Assembly (NCBI GenBank): GCA_030066245.1
Contig: JASJBY010000001.1
Span: 1 to 36,871, forward strand
Origin: Gammaproteobacteria bacterium
GTDB lineage: Bacteria; Pseudomonadota; Gammaproteobacteria; JAABTG01
Reading direction: 5' to 3'
Length of the DNA: 36,871 nt
Part shown: positions 27,138 through 36,871 of the stretch, piece by piece
How positions within the stretch are numbered: position 1 is the first letter of the stretch
Layout of the letters: each line of letters opens with the position of its first letter
Program-made: the position numbers and the translations under genes
The notes under the pieces: generated by a model
What the model was told of the DNA's origin: nothing
Seen by the model: only the letters and a program-made list of their open reading frames with translations
The model's database searches: none

Positions 27138-30100
27138 CGTGCGCCTCCCAGGTCGGCCAGGTGCTTGAGAAGCTCATCCTCGGAGAACGGCTTGGTGAGG
27201 TAGACATCTACGCCGGCCGCCTCGGCCTCCCTGCGGTGCTTGCCGGTGGAACGGGAGGTGACCATGATGACCGGCAGGGAGGCCGTGGTCTCCCTGGCCC
27301 TTACGTGGCGGGTCAGCTCGAGCCCGTTCATGCGCGGCATTTCCAGGTCGACCAGCAAGACGTCCGGTCGCTGCTCCTCGATGATGGGTACCGCTTCCAG
27401 ACCATCCCGCGCCGTGAGCACCCGAAAGCCGGTGTCCTCCGCGAACTGGGCCAGCGAGCGCCGCGCGCTGAGCGAGTCGTCCACTACCAGCACGGACCGC
27501 GCCTGGGCGGGCTGCGGTGTTTCCGTGTCAGACGGGAGTGCCCGCTCGTCGACAAGCTGGCTGCGCAGCAGCTCCGGCACGTCCAGCACCGGCGTTACAC
27601 TACCGTCGCCAAGAATGGTTGCGCCGATCATGCCCTTCAGCTTCGGCACATACTGCCCCATGCTCTTCACCACGAGATCCCGCGTGTCCAGGACTTTCTC
27701 GACGAGCACCGCGCTGGGCCCATCGTCGCCGCGGATAATGAGCACGGCGCCGGCATCGTTGTCCTCTTCGATGGAGCCGGAATATGTGCCCAGCAATGAC
27801 GTCAGCCGGCGCACGGGAAAGACATCTTCGCCCACCTGATACATGAGCTCCGTACCCACGTCACGCAGCTCCCCGTCTCCGGCGTGCAGAATGTGTTGCA
27901 CACCGCGGGCAGAGACCCCGACCACAAACTCGCCGAGTTGGACCAACAGCGCATGGGTCGAGATGAGCGTGACCGGAAGCCGTAAGGCAATGCGCAGACC
28001 CTGGCCGCCGGCGGACTCCATGTCCATGGACCCACTGAGCTCCAGCACGCGTGTGTAGACCGCGTCCATGCCAATGCCACGACCGGAGGTCTGGGTGGCG
28101 TGCTCGCGCGTGGAGAAGTTCGGGCGCAGCACATAGCGTTGCAGCTCCGATTCCGGTACCAACTGCTCGGACGTGAGCATGCCCCGCTCTTCAGCCACGT
28201 GCCGTATGGCCTCCAGGTCCAGGCCCGCCCCATCGTCCCAGCAGATAACCACTACGTAGTTGCCGTCGCGCACAAACTCCAGAGTGATGCGCCCGGATTC
28301 ATGCTTGCCCAGTCGGCGCCGTTCTTCCGGCACCTCGATGCCGTGGTCGACGGCATTGCGGAGCAAGTGCATCAACGGGTCCACCAGCTGGTTCAGCACG
28401 TCGCTGTCGACGAGCGTCTCCGCGCCCTGCACTTCCAGCTGGGCTTGTTTACCGGTAAGACGGCAGGTCTGTCGAACGGCGCGCTGCAGCCGAGACACAA
28501 TGGTCTGGGCGGACACCATACGGGTGTCCAGGACCGCGCCCTGGCTGTCGCGATTCAACCGCTCCTGGTTGACCAGCATGGCGTCGAGCGCTGCCAGGTG
28601 CTCCTGCAGCATCTGCCCTGCCTCCCTGGCGTCGGTGGTGGCCTCCATGAGGCGCCGACTGTAGGTATGCAGCTCGTTGTAACGGTCAAACTCCAGGGGG
28701 TCGAACACGTCCCCTGATGGCGACTGCTCCTTGAGTGCGGAAATGTCTCGCAGGTCGATAAACTGCTCCAGCTCCTGACCGAGTTGCTGGGTGAGGGCCA
28801 GGCGGTCACGCATGGCCCCGGCCTGAACGAGCGCAAGATTCACGCGCTCGTGCACCTGACCGGTCAGGATGATGGTCTCACCGGAGAGCCGCAGCATACT
28901 GTCCACCAGGGGCGCCGGGACGCGCAGGGTAGCCGTGGTCGGGCGGGGTGCGGGAGCGGGGGGCTGGGGAGCGGACGCAGCGTCCGTCTCATTGCCGGCC
29001 AGCGCCGTCGCGGGTTCGCCGCGCTGAGCCGCGCCGATGCCCTCCCGCGCGATGCGATTGCGCCAGTCGATAACCTCCTGAACCACGTCAAGGGCATCGG
29101 CCGGGGGCTCTCCCACGCCCGTCAACGCTTCGCTCATGGTCTCCAGACAATCGGCGGCCTTCACCAGCGACTCGGCCAGGGTCGTGCTGGGCAGAACCGC
29201 ATGCTTGGCGAGGGAAAGCAGCACATCCTCGAGACGGTGGGTCAGGGTCGCGACGCCCCGGATGCCGACCGTATTGGCGGCACCTTTTACCGTGTGCGCC
29301 ACACGCTGGGCGGTCTGCAGATCCTCGACGGTGGCAACTCCCTGGCCCATGCGCTGGATGACGGCGGAGAATGCCTCCGTCTGTCCAGGCAGCTCCTGAA
29401 GAAGGCTCTCCAGCACCTGGGGATCGACCCGCTGGGAGATCTCCAGGGAAACATCCTCCGCCGTGACCACGACCTCCGGCGGCTCCTCTTCTTCCTCCGC
29501 GCCGGGGGGCACCCGGTCCAGAAGGCCCACAAGCTCGGACCGTTCGACCGCGGCCAGCGGTCGCGGCCAGCGGGCGTCCTCCAGGTGGCTGAGCAACTCC
29601 TCGGAACTCTGCCTCGTGCCCAGAGCTTTCAGATAACCTCCGACCCGGTCACCCCAGGCCACCAGCAGCTGCGTTTCCTCGAGCTCGGCAACCGATGCGT
29701 TCTCCGAGAGCGGGCCAAGGTTCTCCTGCAGGTGCGCGCATACGCGCTGCAGCCCGCGAAACCCGGCCGCGTCCGCCGCATCGCCGAAGCGCTGCACATG
29801 GTCGGCGTAGCCCCGCATAGCCTCACGGCGGTCCGACTGGGCCGCCCTGTCAGAAGCCGCCACGGCCAGCGCGTCGTCCAGGGTCTTGCCCATGGGCGCC
29901 AGCTCGGCGAGCAACAGGTCCCGCAGCTCCGTCTGGGTCTCGGTCAGCTCCGCAAACGCCTCCAGCGCCTGGCCTGTCGTGAGCGGCGAGGGCACTGGGT
30001 CTGCGATGTTCAGCTCTCGCGAGGCGGGCAAGGCTTCGGACAGGGGAACGGTCGCCTCGAGCCCCGCGGAGTCAGCGCTTCCTGGCTCGCCCGTGGCGCC

Positions 30101-31096
30101 CTCGTCAGTCGCGAACACCGTTAGGCCGCTTCCCGCCAGGGGATCCGCGTCGTCCGCTCCGGACGGCTCCATGGCCAGCAGGCTGCGCAGCATCTCGGCG
30201 TCAACCTCCGCGAGTGGCGCAGGCCAGCGCGCGTCGCTGAGATGCTGCAGCAGGGCTTCAATCGCCCGGCCATCGCCGGGTGTCTGCAGGTAAACCCTCA
30301 CCAGGCGCGGCCACGCCGCCAGCAGCTCGCGCTCGGCGGCAGAGGATACCTCGCTCAAGCCGCTGAGACGCTCCTCATGGAGCAGACAGGCGTCCTGCAG
30401 GCCGTGCAGCTCAGAAGCTTCCGCGGCGGCCGCCAGCCGGCCCAGCTGGGCCGTGTAGCTCGCCAGCAGCTCCTCACCCTCGGAGCCGGCGGACACCGCC
30501 TCGAGCTGATCGAGAACACCCAGGAGCTCCGCCGATGCCGGGCCGGGCGCGTCCAGGCTCGACGCCGACAGGGACCCCGTGGCCTCCCGCGAACCGTCCG
30601 CCGGTGCCACAGGCGCCAGCGCCTCCGGCTCTTCTCCCTCGATGACCGTAAGCCCACTGCCAGCCAGGGGGTCGTCCTCTTCGGAGTCCGAGCCCACCGC
30701 AGCCAGGAGGCTGCGCAGCATGTCGGCATCCGCCGCGGCCAGCGGCGAAGGCCAGCGGTCATCCGCCAGGTGCCTGACCAGCGCCTCCCCCTGATGGGGA
30801 TCGTCCGGCAGCTGCAGGTAATCCCTCACCAACCCGGGCCAGGCGATGAGCCACTCGCGTTCGGCTTCCGTCGAAACTGTGCCCACACCGCCGACCCGTT
30901 CCTGCATGAGCAGGCAGGCATCCTGCAAACCATGAAGCTCGGCGGTCTCGGCCGCCGTCGCCAGCTCCCCGAGCTGCTCCGCATAGCCGGTCGACAGCGC
31001 TTCGCCCTGCTCTGAGCTGAGCAAACTCTCCAGCTGAGCAACCGCAGCTAACACACCCTCCTGATGTAGCCGTGTATTGGGGTTCAGATTATGCAT
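27134..31096 (-). CDS. Hybrid CheA/ChpA-like histidine kinase with receiver domain
   Basis: Hpt VAHTVKGAANTVG; HLLRNAVDHGIE, DDGAGL, GRGIGMDAV; CheW-like domain; C-terminal REC VLVVDDSLSARRSL...LLVDLEMPRMNG...TKPFSE. Confidence 0.95.
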   Translation of the reverse strand: MHNLNPNTRLHQEGVLAAVAQLESLLSSEQGEALSTGYAEQLGELATAAETAELHGLQDACLLMQERVGGVGTVSTEAEREWLIAWPGLVRDYLQLPDDPHQGEALVRHLADDRWPSPLAAADADMLRSLLAAVGSDSEEDDPLAGSGLTVIEGEEPEALAPVAPADGSREATGSLSASSLDAPGPASAELLGVLDQLEAVSAGSEGEELLASYTAQLGRLAAAAEASELHGLQDACLLHEERLSGLSEVSSAAERELLAAWPRLVRVYLQTPGDGRAIEALLQHLSDARWPAPLAEVDAEMLRSLLAMEPSGADDADPLAGSGLTVFATDEGATGEPGSADSAGLEATVPLSEALPASRELNIADPVPSPLTTGQALEAFAELTETQTELRDLLLAELAPMGKTLDDALAVAASDRAAQSDRREAMRGYADHVQRFGDAADAAGFRGLQRVCAHLQENLGPLSENASVAELEETQLLVAWGDRVGGYLKALGTRQSSEELLSHLEDARWPRPLAAVERSELVGLLDRVPPGAEEEEEPPEVVVTAEDVSLEISQRVDPQVLESLLQELPGQTEAFSAVIQRMGQGVATVEDLQTAQRVAHTVKGAANTVGIRGVATLTHRLEDVLLSLAKHAVLPSTTLAESLVKAADCLETMSEALTGVGEPPADALDVVQEVIDWRNRIAREGIGAAQRGEPATALAGNETDAASAPQPPAPAPRPTTATLRVPAPLVDSMLRLSGETIILTGQVHERVNLALVQAGAMRDRLALTQQLGQELEQFIDLRDISALKEQSPSGDVFDPLEFDRYNELHTYSRRLMEATTDAREAGQMLQEHLAALDAMLVNQERLNRDSQGAVLDTRMVSAQTIVSRLQRAVRQTCRLTGKQAQLEVQGAETLVDSDVLNQLVDPLMHLLRNAVDHGIEVPEERRRLGKHESGRITLEFVRDGNYVVVICWDDGAGLDLEAIRHVAEERGMLTSEQLVPESELQRYVLRPNFSTREHATQTSGRGIGMDAVYTRVLELSGSMDMESAGGQGLRIALRLPVTLISTHALLVQLGEFVVGVSARGVQHILHAGDGELRDVGTELMYQVGEDVFPVRRLTSLLGTYSGSIEEDNDAGAVLIIRGDDGPSAVLVEKVLDTRDLVVKSMGQYVPKLKGMIGATILGDGSVTPVLDVPELLRSQLVDERALPSDTETPQPAQARSVLVVDDSLSARRSLAQFAEDTGFRVLTARDGLEAVPIIEEQRPDVLLVDLEMPRMNGLELTRHVRARETTASLPVIMVTSRSTGKHRREAEAAGVDVYLTKPFSEDELLKHLADLGGAR

Positions 31097-32951
31097 TGGC
31101 CATTGCTATGTCGTTCCCGCCGGGCACGTCAATGACCTGGTCTAGCACGGGCGCATGTTCGAAAGTCTGCGTGTCCGATTCGGCTTCGGGCAGCTTGAAC
31201 ACTTTCACCGATTCGATCAGGCGCTGCGCCGCATCCACCAGCTGCAGCGTGTACTGCGTCTGCTCTGTAAGCTGCGCGGCCGTGTCACGGGAGCTCTGCT
31301 GAATGGAGCCGGCATGCTTGCGAAGCTCGGTGCTGCCCTGCGCCTGGGCCTTCGAGGTGGCGGCGATGGTTCGGACCATCTCCACGAGCTCGGCAGTGGT
31401 CTTCCGGGTCGCCTGCATCTGCTCGCCGGCCTCCTCCGCCAGGCCACTGCCCTCGACGACCTGCCGAATGGCCTCGTTCATGGTGTTGACCGTATCGGCC
31501 GTCTCCGTCTGGATGTTGCTGACCAGCGTGGCGATCTGGGCGGTCGCCTCGCGGGCATTCTCCGCGAGGCGCTGCACCTCGTCGGCGACGACAGCGAAGC
31601 CACGGCCGGCTTCACCGGCTGAGGCTGCGTGCATGCTGGCGTTCAGAGCGAGGATGTGGGTACGCTCAGCGATGCTGTTGATGAGGTTGACCACGCCGCT
31701 GATCTCCTGCGAGCGTTCACCGAGGCGTTTGATGCGTTTCTCTGTCTCGCGAATGGTATCGCGCGTGCTGCTGATACCGACCACCGTGTTCGCCACCGTC
31801 TCGTGTGCCTTGCCGGTCGTCTTGATGGCCTTATCAGCGACGGCGTAGCAGGCCTGGGCCAGCTTGGCAATTCGCATCATGGCGTCGGAAGCGCTCGCGA
31901 GTTTGTCGGCCGTCTTGTCGATCTCGGCCTGCTCGTTGGCCGCCACCTTGATGACGTTCTCAGACTGAGACCGCACGCGGTTCGAGGCCTCCGACACGTT
32001 GTGGGAGATCTGCCGGACACCCTGCAGAACCCTGGAGGTCTCGTCGGTGAGCACGTTGAGAGCGTCGGCTACCGGGCCGGTGATGTCCTCGGTCACCGGC
32101 ACCTTCACGGTCAGGTCCCTTTGGCTGAGCTGCGCCACGGCCTCCAGAAGCCTGATCACCGATTCGTTGATACGGTCGCCATCTTCCTGCGCCGTTACCA
32201 GACTCGCCACCTTGTCTTCCAGCAGCCCGTCGAACGCCTGGGCGAGCTCGCTGAGCTCGTCCCGCCCGGAAATGCCGGTGCGCGCATAGTGGTCACCTGC
32301 CACCACCTGGCGCACGGTAAAACCGATTCTGGCAACGGGTGCCGCGATGGAGCGGTAGATGACGAAGCTGAGCCCGGCGGTCAGGAGCGTGCCGACCACG
32401 AACATGGCAATCGCCACCAGGAACATGAGCTGCTCTTCGTTCACAGACTCCTGGAACGCAGCTTCGGACTGGGCATGTTGCCGGCTCACCCTTTCCGCAA
32501 GGACGTTGACGAAAGGCGCGATGTTCGGCTCCAGATCGTTGAGGACGTAGAGCGAAAGATGCGCCCGGTTCTCCGACGCCAGGATATCGCCCAGATCCTT
32601 GAACACCTGACGAAAACCGATCACGCCTTTCTGCAGCGCCGGGTCCTGTCCGCCGAGCGCGGACCAGGCCCTGTTGAACTCAGTGTTTGCGCGGGCCAGA
32701 TCCTGTCGGGCCTGCTTCCAGGTGATGGTGCCGCGGTTGATGCCGTTGATCGTCCCGAGCATGTCCGAGCGAATAGCCGCGGTGACATGGCTCAGCTTGA
32801 CCTGATCCTGAACGTGCTGGTTCAGGGTGACGATCGTGTTGGTGGCGTAGCCTCGGAAAAGCAGCGCCGCCAGACCCATGGCCAGAAGCACCGCCGCCTG
32901 CACACCGATGAGCAGCAGCAGACGGTGACCGATGCGCAGTTTGCTCAACAT
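31089..32951 (-). CDS. Methyl-accepting chemotaxis protein, PilJ-like
   Basis: Two TMs, HAMP, and hairpin tip RTHILALNASMHAASAGEAGRGFAVVADEVQRLAE. Confidence 0.93.
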   Translation of the reverse strand: MLSKLRIGHRLLLLIGVQAAVLLAMGLAALLFRGYATNTIVTLNQHVQDQVKLSHVTAAIRSDMLGTINGINRGTITWKQARQDLARANTEFNRAWSALGGQDPALQKGVIGFRQVFKDLGDILASENRAHLSLYVLNDLEPNIAPFVNVLAERVSRQHAQSEAAFQESVNEEQLMFLVAIAMFVVGTLLTAGLSFVIYRSIAAPVARIGFTVRQVVAGDHYARTGISGRDELSELAQAFDGLLEDKVASLVTAQEDGDRINESVIRLLEAVAQLSQRDLTVKVPVTEDITGPVADALNVLTDETSRVLQGVRQISHNVSEASNRVRSQSENVIKVAANEQAEIDKTADKLASASDAMMRIAKLAQACYAVADKAIKTTGKAHETVANTVVGISSTRDTIRETEKRIKRLGERSQEISGVVNLINSIAERTHILALNASMHAASAGEAGRGFAVVADEVQRLAENAREATAQIATLVSNIQTETADTVNTMNEAIRQVVEGSGLAEEAGEQMQATRKTTAELVEMVRTIAATSKAQAQGSTELRKHAGSIQQSSRDTAAQLTEQTQYTLQLVDAAQRLIESVKVFKLPEAESDTQTFEHAPVLDQVIDVPGGNDIAMANA

Positions 32952-33017
32952 CGCTTTATCCTCACTCTGGTTAATCCCTGTTCCGTCGCAATCGGGCGGA
33001 ACCTGCTCCGCGGTTTG

Positions 33018-34295
33018 TCACCGCTGCACCATGCCGCGCCAGTCCGTACGCGTCATGGTCTTGTACTCGGCACCCGCCAGATACGTCACCGCGACCAGGT
33101 CCGACCCCTGGTTGTCCTCCGTGAAGTCCAGCTTGACGCCACCCACATTGAAGCGCTGACCACGAACGGCGCGCAGGAAGTTCTTACGCGTCACTTCCCC
33201 CTGAACCCGACTCATGATGGCAAGGAACATCTTGCCGACGATGTATCCCTCCAGAGACACATAGCCGTAGTCATCACCCAGCGCTGCTCTGGCCTCCTGC
33301 ACTATGGGCAGATCCGAGTCCAGGGGCGGGACGACCTGGGTCATCACCACCTTGTCGGTCACACCGAACTCTCTCAGGGTAACTCTGTAATTGTCCGCGC
33401 CGGTGAAAGACACGGCGCTGACGATCCAGTCGTCCCCTTTGAGCCTTGCATACGCAGCAAAGCGCGCAATGGCATTGTAAGTGCCGACCGAGACCACCAG
33501 ACGACAGTGATTACCGGTCCTGCTCTCCCAGGCCTTCAGAGAGTTGTAGCCGTCGCGGGACGTGAAAGTGTTGCGAACATAGACGCCGACCGGTCCCAGG
33601 TTGTTACGCTTTGGAAGAGCCCCTTTCCGGCCCATGATGTCGTCCAGGGTCGACACGATCTGCTCCACCCCGCGACGACCCGCAAGGGCACGCTTGATAC
33701 CCTCCACACCCGCCATGCCATAGGCGTCGTTCTGAACGTAAGCGCATATCTCCGTCGGTTTGATGCCGGCGTTTATCGCCTGGCGGATGACCGCTGCAGT
33801 CTCCTGCACGTAGCTCGCCCGATAGTTGATAATGTCGCCCACTCCAGGCCGAAGAATGCCGGCCCCGGTGAAGAACCCGACCGCCGGCACGCCCTGCTCG
33901 GCAAGGATCGGCAGCGTTACCTTCGCAGTCGGTGTGCCCACGTTGCCCACCACGGCGAAGACACCCTGGCTGAGCAGTTGCTCGGTAGCTTTCTTCGACT
34001 TTTCCGGCGTATAGGAGTCGTTCAATGTGACGAACTCGATGCGCCGCCCGCGGACTCTCTGGCCGCGGACCGCCGCTTCGATGCCGGTCTTCATTCCCAG
34101 GCCGAGACCGCGGGAGACGCCTTCCAGATCCATGACGCCGCCTATGCGTATGGTCGACGGGGTAACGCCCGGCTCCGCCTCAGCCGGCGCGACCAGGAGA
34201 ACACATACCAGCAAGCTCAGCCCAATCGCCGAGGATAAGCGGCGCGCGCCTCGCCCGCCGCGGCACCCTTCTTTGCAACTACCGATTCCTTTCAT
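33018..34295 (-). CDS. Branched-chain amino acid-type (LivJ-like) periplasmic substrate-binding protein
   Basis: Signal peptide; TIRIGGVMDLEG, GIEAAVRGQRVRGRRIEFVTLNDSYTPEKS, AVVGNVGTPT. ATG at 34295 is preferred over the ORF-track start. Confidence 0.85.
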   Translation of the reverse strand: MKGIGSCKEGCRGGRGARRLSSAIGLSLLVCVLLVAPAEAEPGVTPSTIRIGGVMDLEGVSRGLGLGMKTGIEAAVRGQRVRGRRIEFVTLNDSYTPEKSKKATEQLLSQGVFAVVGNVGTPTAKVTLPILAEQGVPAVGFFTGAGILRPGVGDIINYRASYVQETAAVIRQAINAGIKPTEICAYVQNDAYGMAGVEGIKRALAGRRGVEQIVSTLDDIMGRKGALPKRNNLGPVGVYVRNTFTSRDGYNSLKAWESRTGNHCRLVVSVGTYNAIARFAAYARLKGDDWIVSAVSFTGADNYRVTLREFGVTDKVVMTQVVPPLDSDLPIVQEARAALGDDYGYVSLEGYIVGKMFLAIMSRVQGEVTRKNFLRAVRGQRFNVGGVKLDFTEDNQGSDLVAVTYLAGAEYKTMTRTDWRGMVQR

Positions 34296-34375
34296 CCGTT
34301 CATGCCTCTTGCTAGTCACCCAGTTGCGAAAACAAATTCGTCCAATCGAAAGCGCCCCGCTCTGGCCACGAAGAA

Positions 34376-34939
34376 TCACCCGCTCGCGGCGCCGCTTGCC
34401 ATCAGCTGGCCGATGGCAGCAAAAAGTTCCCGGTGCCTTATCTCAAGCCACACCGCGTCGTCAACGAAATACGCTGCCGCCAAATGTTCTTCGAGAGTGC
34501 CCGGCAAGCTCGGCGTGCGGGCCATGGGCTCGGCGAGCTTCAGCGGTCGCGGAAATCCGTCCACGAGTATCCCGGCGGCGTTCTCTTCCTTGTCCAGAAC
34601 CAACAGCTTGCGCTGCGGCGCACTGTCGTCGCCAGGCATCAACAGGCGTTTCAGGTCAAAAACGGGAATCAGGTTTCCACGCAGATTGACGAGACCGGGG
34701 AACCAAGGTGGCGTGTTGGGAACAGGGTATACCGACAGGTCGCCCATGAGTTCGCTCGCCGTCTTTGCCGGAACGAGCATGCCGAGGTTGCCGACGCGGA
34801 AGCCATAGCGCACCGCGTCGTCCTCTGCAGGCGCCGCCTCCCGGGCTGGCGCCTCCACCGGGTCACAATAACCAAGCGCCTCGGTCGGGCCGAGCCAGGG
34901 ACCTTGCGCAGTCCTTTCGGTCGTCTGGTCGGTGTTCAC
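34376..34939 (-). CDS. CheW/PilI-like protein
   Basis: RYGFRVGNLGMLVP...VYPVPNTPPWFPGLVNLRGNLIPVFDLKRLL. Confidence 0.88.
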   Translation of the reverse strand: MNTDQTTERTAQGPWLGPTEALGYCDPVEAPAREAAPAEDDAVRYGFRVGNLGMLVPAKTASELMGDLSVYPVPNTPPWFPGLVNLRGNLIPVFDLKRLLMPGDDSAPQRKLLVLDKEENAAGILVDGFPRPLKLAEPMARTPSLPGTLEEHLAAAYFVDDAVWLEIRHRELFAAIGQLMASGAASG

Positions 34940-34999
34940 CTTACCGCATTCCGATAGCGATATCCGCGCCGCCAGTGCCCTGCGGCCGCGAGCCGGCGC

Positions 35000-35365
35000 C
35001 TAGCTCAGCGCCTCCAGCTGCTCGATGATTTGATCCTTGGTGTACGGCTTCGAGAGCAGTGCCTTGGCGCCCTGCATCTGCGCCCATACCCGGTCCGCTT
35101 TCTGATTCTTGCTGGTTACGAAGACGATCGGGATGTCTTTGGTGGTGTCGTCCTTGCGCAGGCGTCGACAGGCCTCGAAGCCGTCCATCTCCGGCATGAT
35201 GACGTCCATGAAGATCACGTCCGGCTTCTCCGCTTTGGCGCGCGCCACCGATTCAGCGCCGTCGCTGGCCGTCAATACCAGGCAGCCGGTGCCGGAAAGG
35301 ATGCTCTTAAGATTCTCCCGGTCAACGGGCGAGTCGTCTACGATGAGCACTTTGCGGTTAGTCAT
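35000..35365 (-). CDS. PilH-like single-domain response regulator
   Basis: KVLIVDDSPVDRENL, VIFMDVIMPEMDGFEACR, LLSKPYTKD. Confidence 0.92.
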   Translation of the reverse strand: MTNRKVLIVDDSPVDRENLKSILSGTGCLVLTASDGAESVARAKAEKPDVIFMDVIMPEMDGFEACRRLRKDDTTKDIPIVFVTSKNQKADRVWAQMQGAKALLSKPYTKDQIIEQLEALS

Positions 35366-35387
35366 AGTCCCTTCTCCTCAATTCAAC

Positions 35388-36242
35388 TCAAGCACCGCTC
35401 GCCAGCTGGGGCAGAGACCCCGCAGGCAAGTTGAAATAGCGTTCGACGACTCCCAGGAAGACTTCGTGCCGGACCGGTTTTATGAGGTAGGTGTCGCACC
35501 CGGCGAGCCGGCCTTTGATCCGGTCCGCAGGCGAAGAATTGCTGGTCAACATGATGACCGGTGTACTTTTGCGGCTCGGATCAGACTTGATGACTTTGCA
35601 GATCTCATAACCGTCCGCGCCGGGAAGGATGACGTCCAGGAAGACGATGTCGTAAGCGTTGTCCCGAATTAGCTCGAAGGCTTCGTCTCCCGTCTCTGCA
35701 AAATCCACGTGGGAGGCGAAAGGTTTCAGGGCCAGGTCCATTTGCACCCGCACGGGAAGACTGTCGTCGACCACCAGCGCGTTGAAGCTGGACTGTTCCC
35801 CCGCCGCGGACCGCGCCGGCGCCGCGCTCGCCTGCCCGGCGCCTGAGGTGAGGTTGTCCCGGGGGTCGATGGCCAGAACAGCTGAGAAACCGAGTGCCTC
35901 GGTTGCCACCAATTCAAGGGCCACCAGCAGGCGTGTCGCGATCATCGGTTTGCGAGCGGAAAAGCAGCCCTCCGGGGCACTTTCTTTGCGTGCTACGACG
36001 AGGGTCGGCGCAGCGGTCGTAGCGCCGGCCGATTCGGCGAATGCCCGCCAGTCGGCCACGGCACGGTCATCGTCACCGTCCACCATGAGAATGTCTGCCG
36101 CCTGCTGGCGGTCGGGCGCAGCGACCGAGAAAGAAGGGTTGCGGGTCATTGACAGGCTGAAGACGCGCGCGAGCGCACGGCGCTCGGCGTCGGAGAAACC
36201 GAACTGGGCAACCGAGAAAACAGCATGGCTTCCTTGCGTCAT
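35388..36242 (-). CDS. Response regulator with divergent N-terminal domain and C-terminal PilG-like receiver
   Basis: C-terminal ALVVDDSLPVRVQM, IVFLDVILPGADGYEICK, YLIKPVRHE. Start uncertain (36242 or 36254). Confidence 0.83.
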   Translation of the reverse strand: MTQGSHAVFSVAQFGFSDAERRALARVFSLSMTRNPSFSVAAPDRQQAADILMVDGDDDRAVADWRAFAESAGATTAAPTLVVARKESAPEGCFSARKPMIATRLLVALELVATEALGFSAVLAIDPRDNLTSGAGQASAAPARSAAGEQSSFNALVVDDSLPVRVQMDLALKPFASHVDFAETGDEAFELIRDNAYDIVFLDVILPGADGYEICKVIKSDPSRKSTPVIMLTSNSSPADRIKGRLAGCDTYLIKPVRHEVFLGVVERYFNLPAGSLPQLASGA

Positions 36243-36506
36243 TTCACAAGCCATCCATTGAGCGGTGACGGTCTTAGGCGGGCTAGGTGCGGTGATGAGA
36301 CCTGGAAGCAAGACCGGACATTGCAACCTCCAGTAACAACCCGACCGAAGCCGAATGCCGTCTGGCGCGTGGTCGCAAATCCTAGTCTCATCTTCCCCAC
36401 CGGACCTGCCTGCGGACTTCTAAGGGCGTCACCCCACGGTACGCATTGCATAGTCATCCTCTTGAGACTAAAGCGGCTGACAAGAAAGGAACTTTAGACT
36501 GCCAAC

Positions 36507-36547
36507 AGCCCCCTGGCCAGGCTCTGCAAGCAGCCTTGGCGGGGGCT
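36507..36547. other. Long imperfect hairpin upstream of the chemosensory operon
   Basis: AGCCCCC (36507-36513) / GGGGGCT (36541-36547), with inner GGCCAGGCT versus AGCCTTGGC. Confidence 0.5.
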
Positions 36548-36871
36548 TTGAATCCGCCTTCTGCAGGGCTGTTCGTGCCCCGCAACGGCGCCGCAGCTGT
36601 CGCTTTTGTGCGCCAGTTCACACTTTGGCGTCGAGCCCTGGTTCAAGGCCGGCTCGACGATGGCGTCGTGGTACATAATGAGGTGAAGGCAGGGTCGAGA
36701 GGGGTGCCGCGACCAAGAGACCCACCGGAGCGTTGCCGGCGACAGCACCCGTGCCACCGTGGCACCAGCGGTCGTACCTGGCGTGGGGGGCGGAATGTGC
36801 AGAGTCAGGTTCGGGAGAAACACAGTGCGCCGGCAGGCAAGAGCTGGGAATCACAGGTGGAGCGAAGAGCG

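Noticed and set aside
28784-30124. 446 aa plus-strand ORF
   Set aside because: Antisense to cheA; no recognisable motif.
31629-34238. 869 aa plus-strand ORF
   Set aside because: Antisense to the clearly coding MCP and SBP genes and spans both; low-complexity His/Arg/Val-rich translation typical of GC-rich shadow ORFs.
36494-36854. Short minus-strand ORFs at the window end
   Set aside because: Low-complexity, no motif, overlapping frames; not supported as genes.
1-36871. CRISPR array, rRNA operon, intact IS or prophage
   Set aside because: No regularly spaced direct repeats with spacers, no rRNA-like stretch, and no transposase, integrase or phage structural gene among the ORFs.

Overview
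GC-rich proteobacterial chromosome segment, probably gammaproteobacterial (inferred from gene content). It has three parts. (1) About 1-9.4 kb: the 3' end of mutY, yggX, a four-helix-bundle (S23/IVP-like) gene flanked by inverted heptanucleotide repeats, an AmmeMemoRadiSam-type radical SAM gene, and tRNA-Phe(GAA). An accessory block follows the tRNA: an HTH-nucleotidyltransferase/HEPN pair with a twin-palindrome operator, then a retron-like reverse transcriptase with a hairpin-rich leader that reads as a candidate msr-msd-like RNA. An M28 peptidase, a membrane protein and an SGNH hydrolase come next. (2) About 9.8-24.6 kb: REC-PAS-GGDEF-EAL protein, two secreted rhodaneses, clpB, ExeA-like AAA ATPase with SH3, LysM protein, PilZ protein, Nudix protein, CZB protein and a c-type-heme (Tll0287/DUF3365-like)-HAMP sensor. 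A clear sigma-54-type control region at 20.36-20.56 kb has three phased TGTCGG..N..TTTACA sites plus a -24/-12 element and precedes small uncharacterised ORFs. (3) About 24.6-36.3 kb: a minus-strand Pil-Chp-like chemosensory operon with a LivJ-type periplasmic binding protein, PilJ-like MCP, hybrid CheA with degenerate repeats, three CheW-like proteins, two receivers and a REC-Ser/Thr-kinase fusion. The strongest leads for undescribed biology are the RT plus structured leader beside the MNT/HEPN pair at the tRNA, the sigma-54 small-ORF regulon, and the SBP/MCP/CheA/REC-kinase pathway. All calls come from reading motifs; no searches or folding were run.
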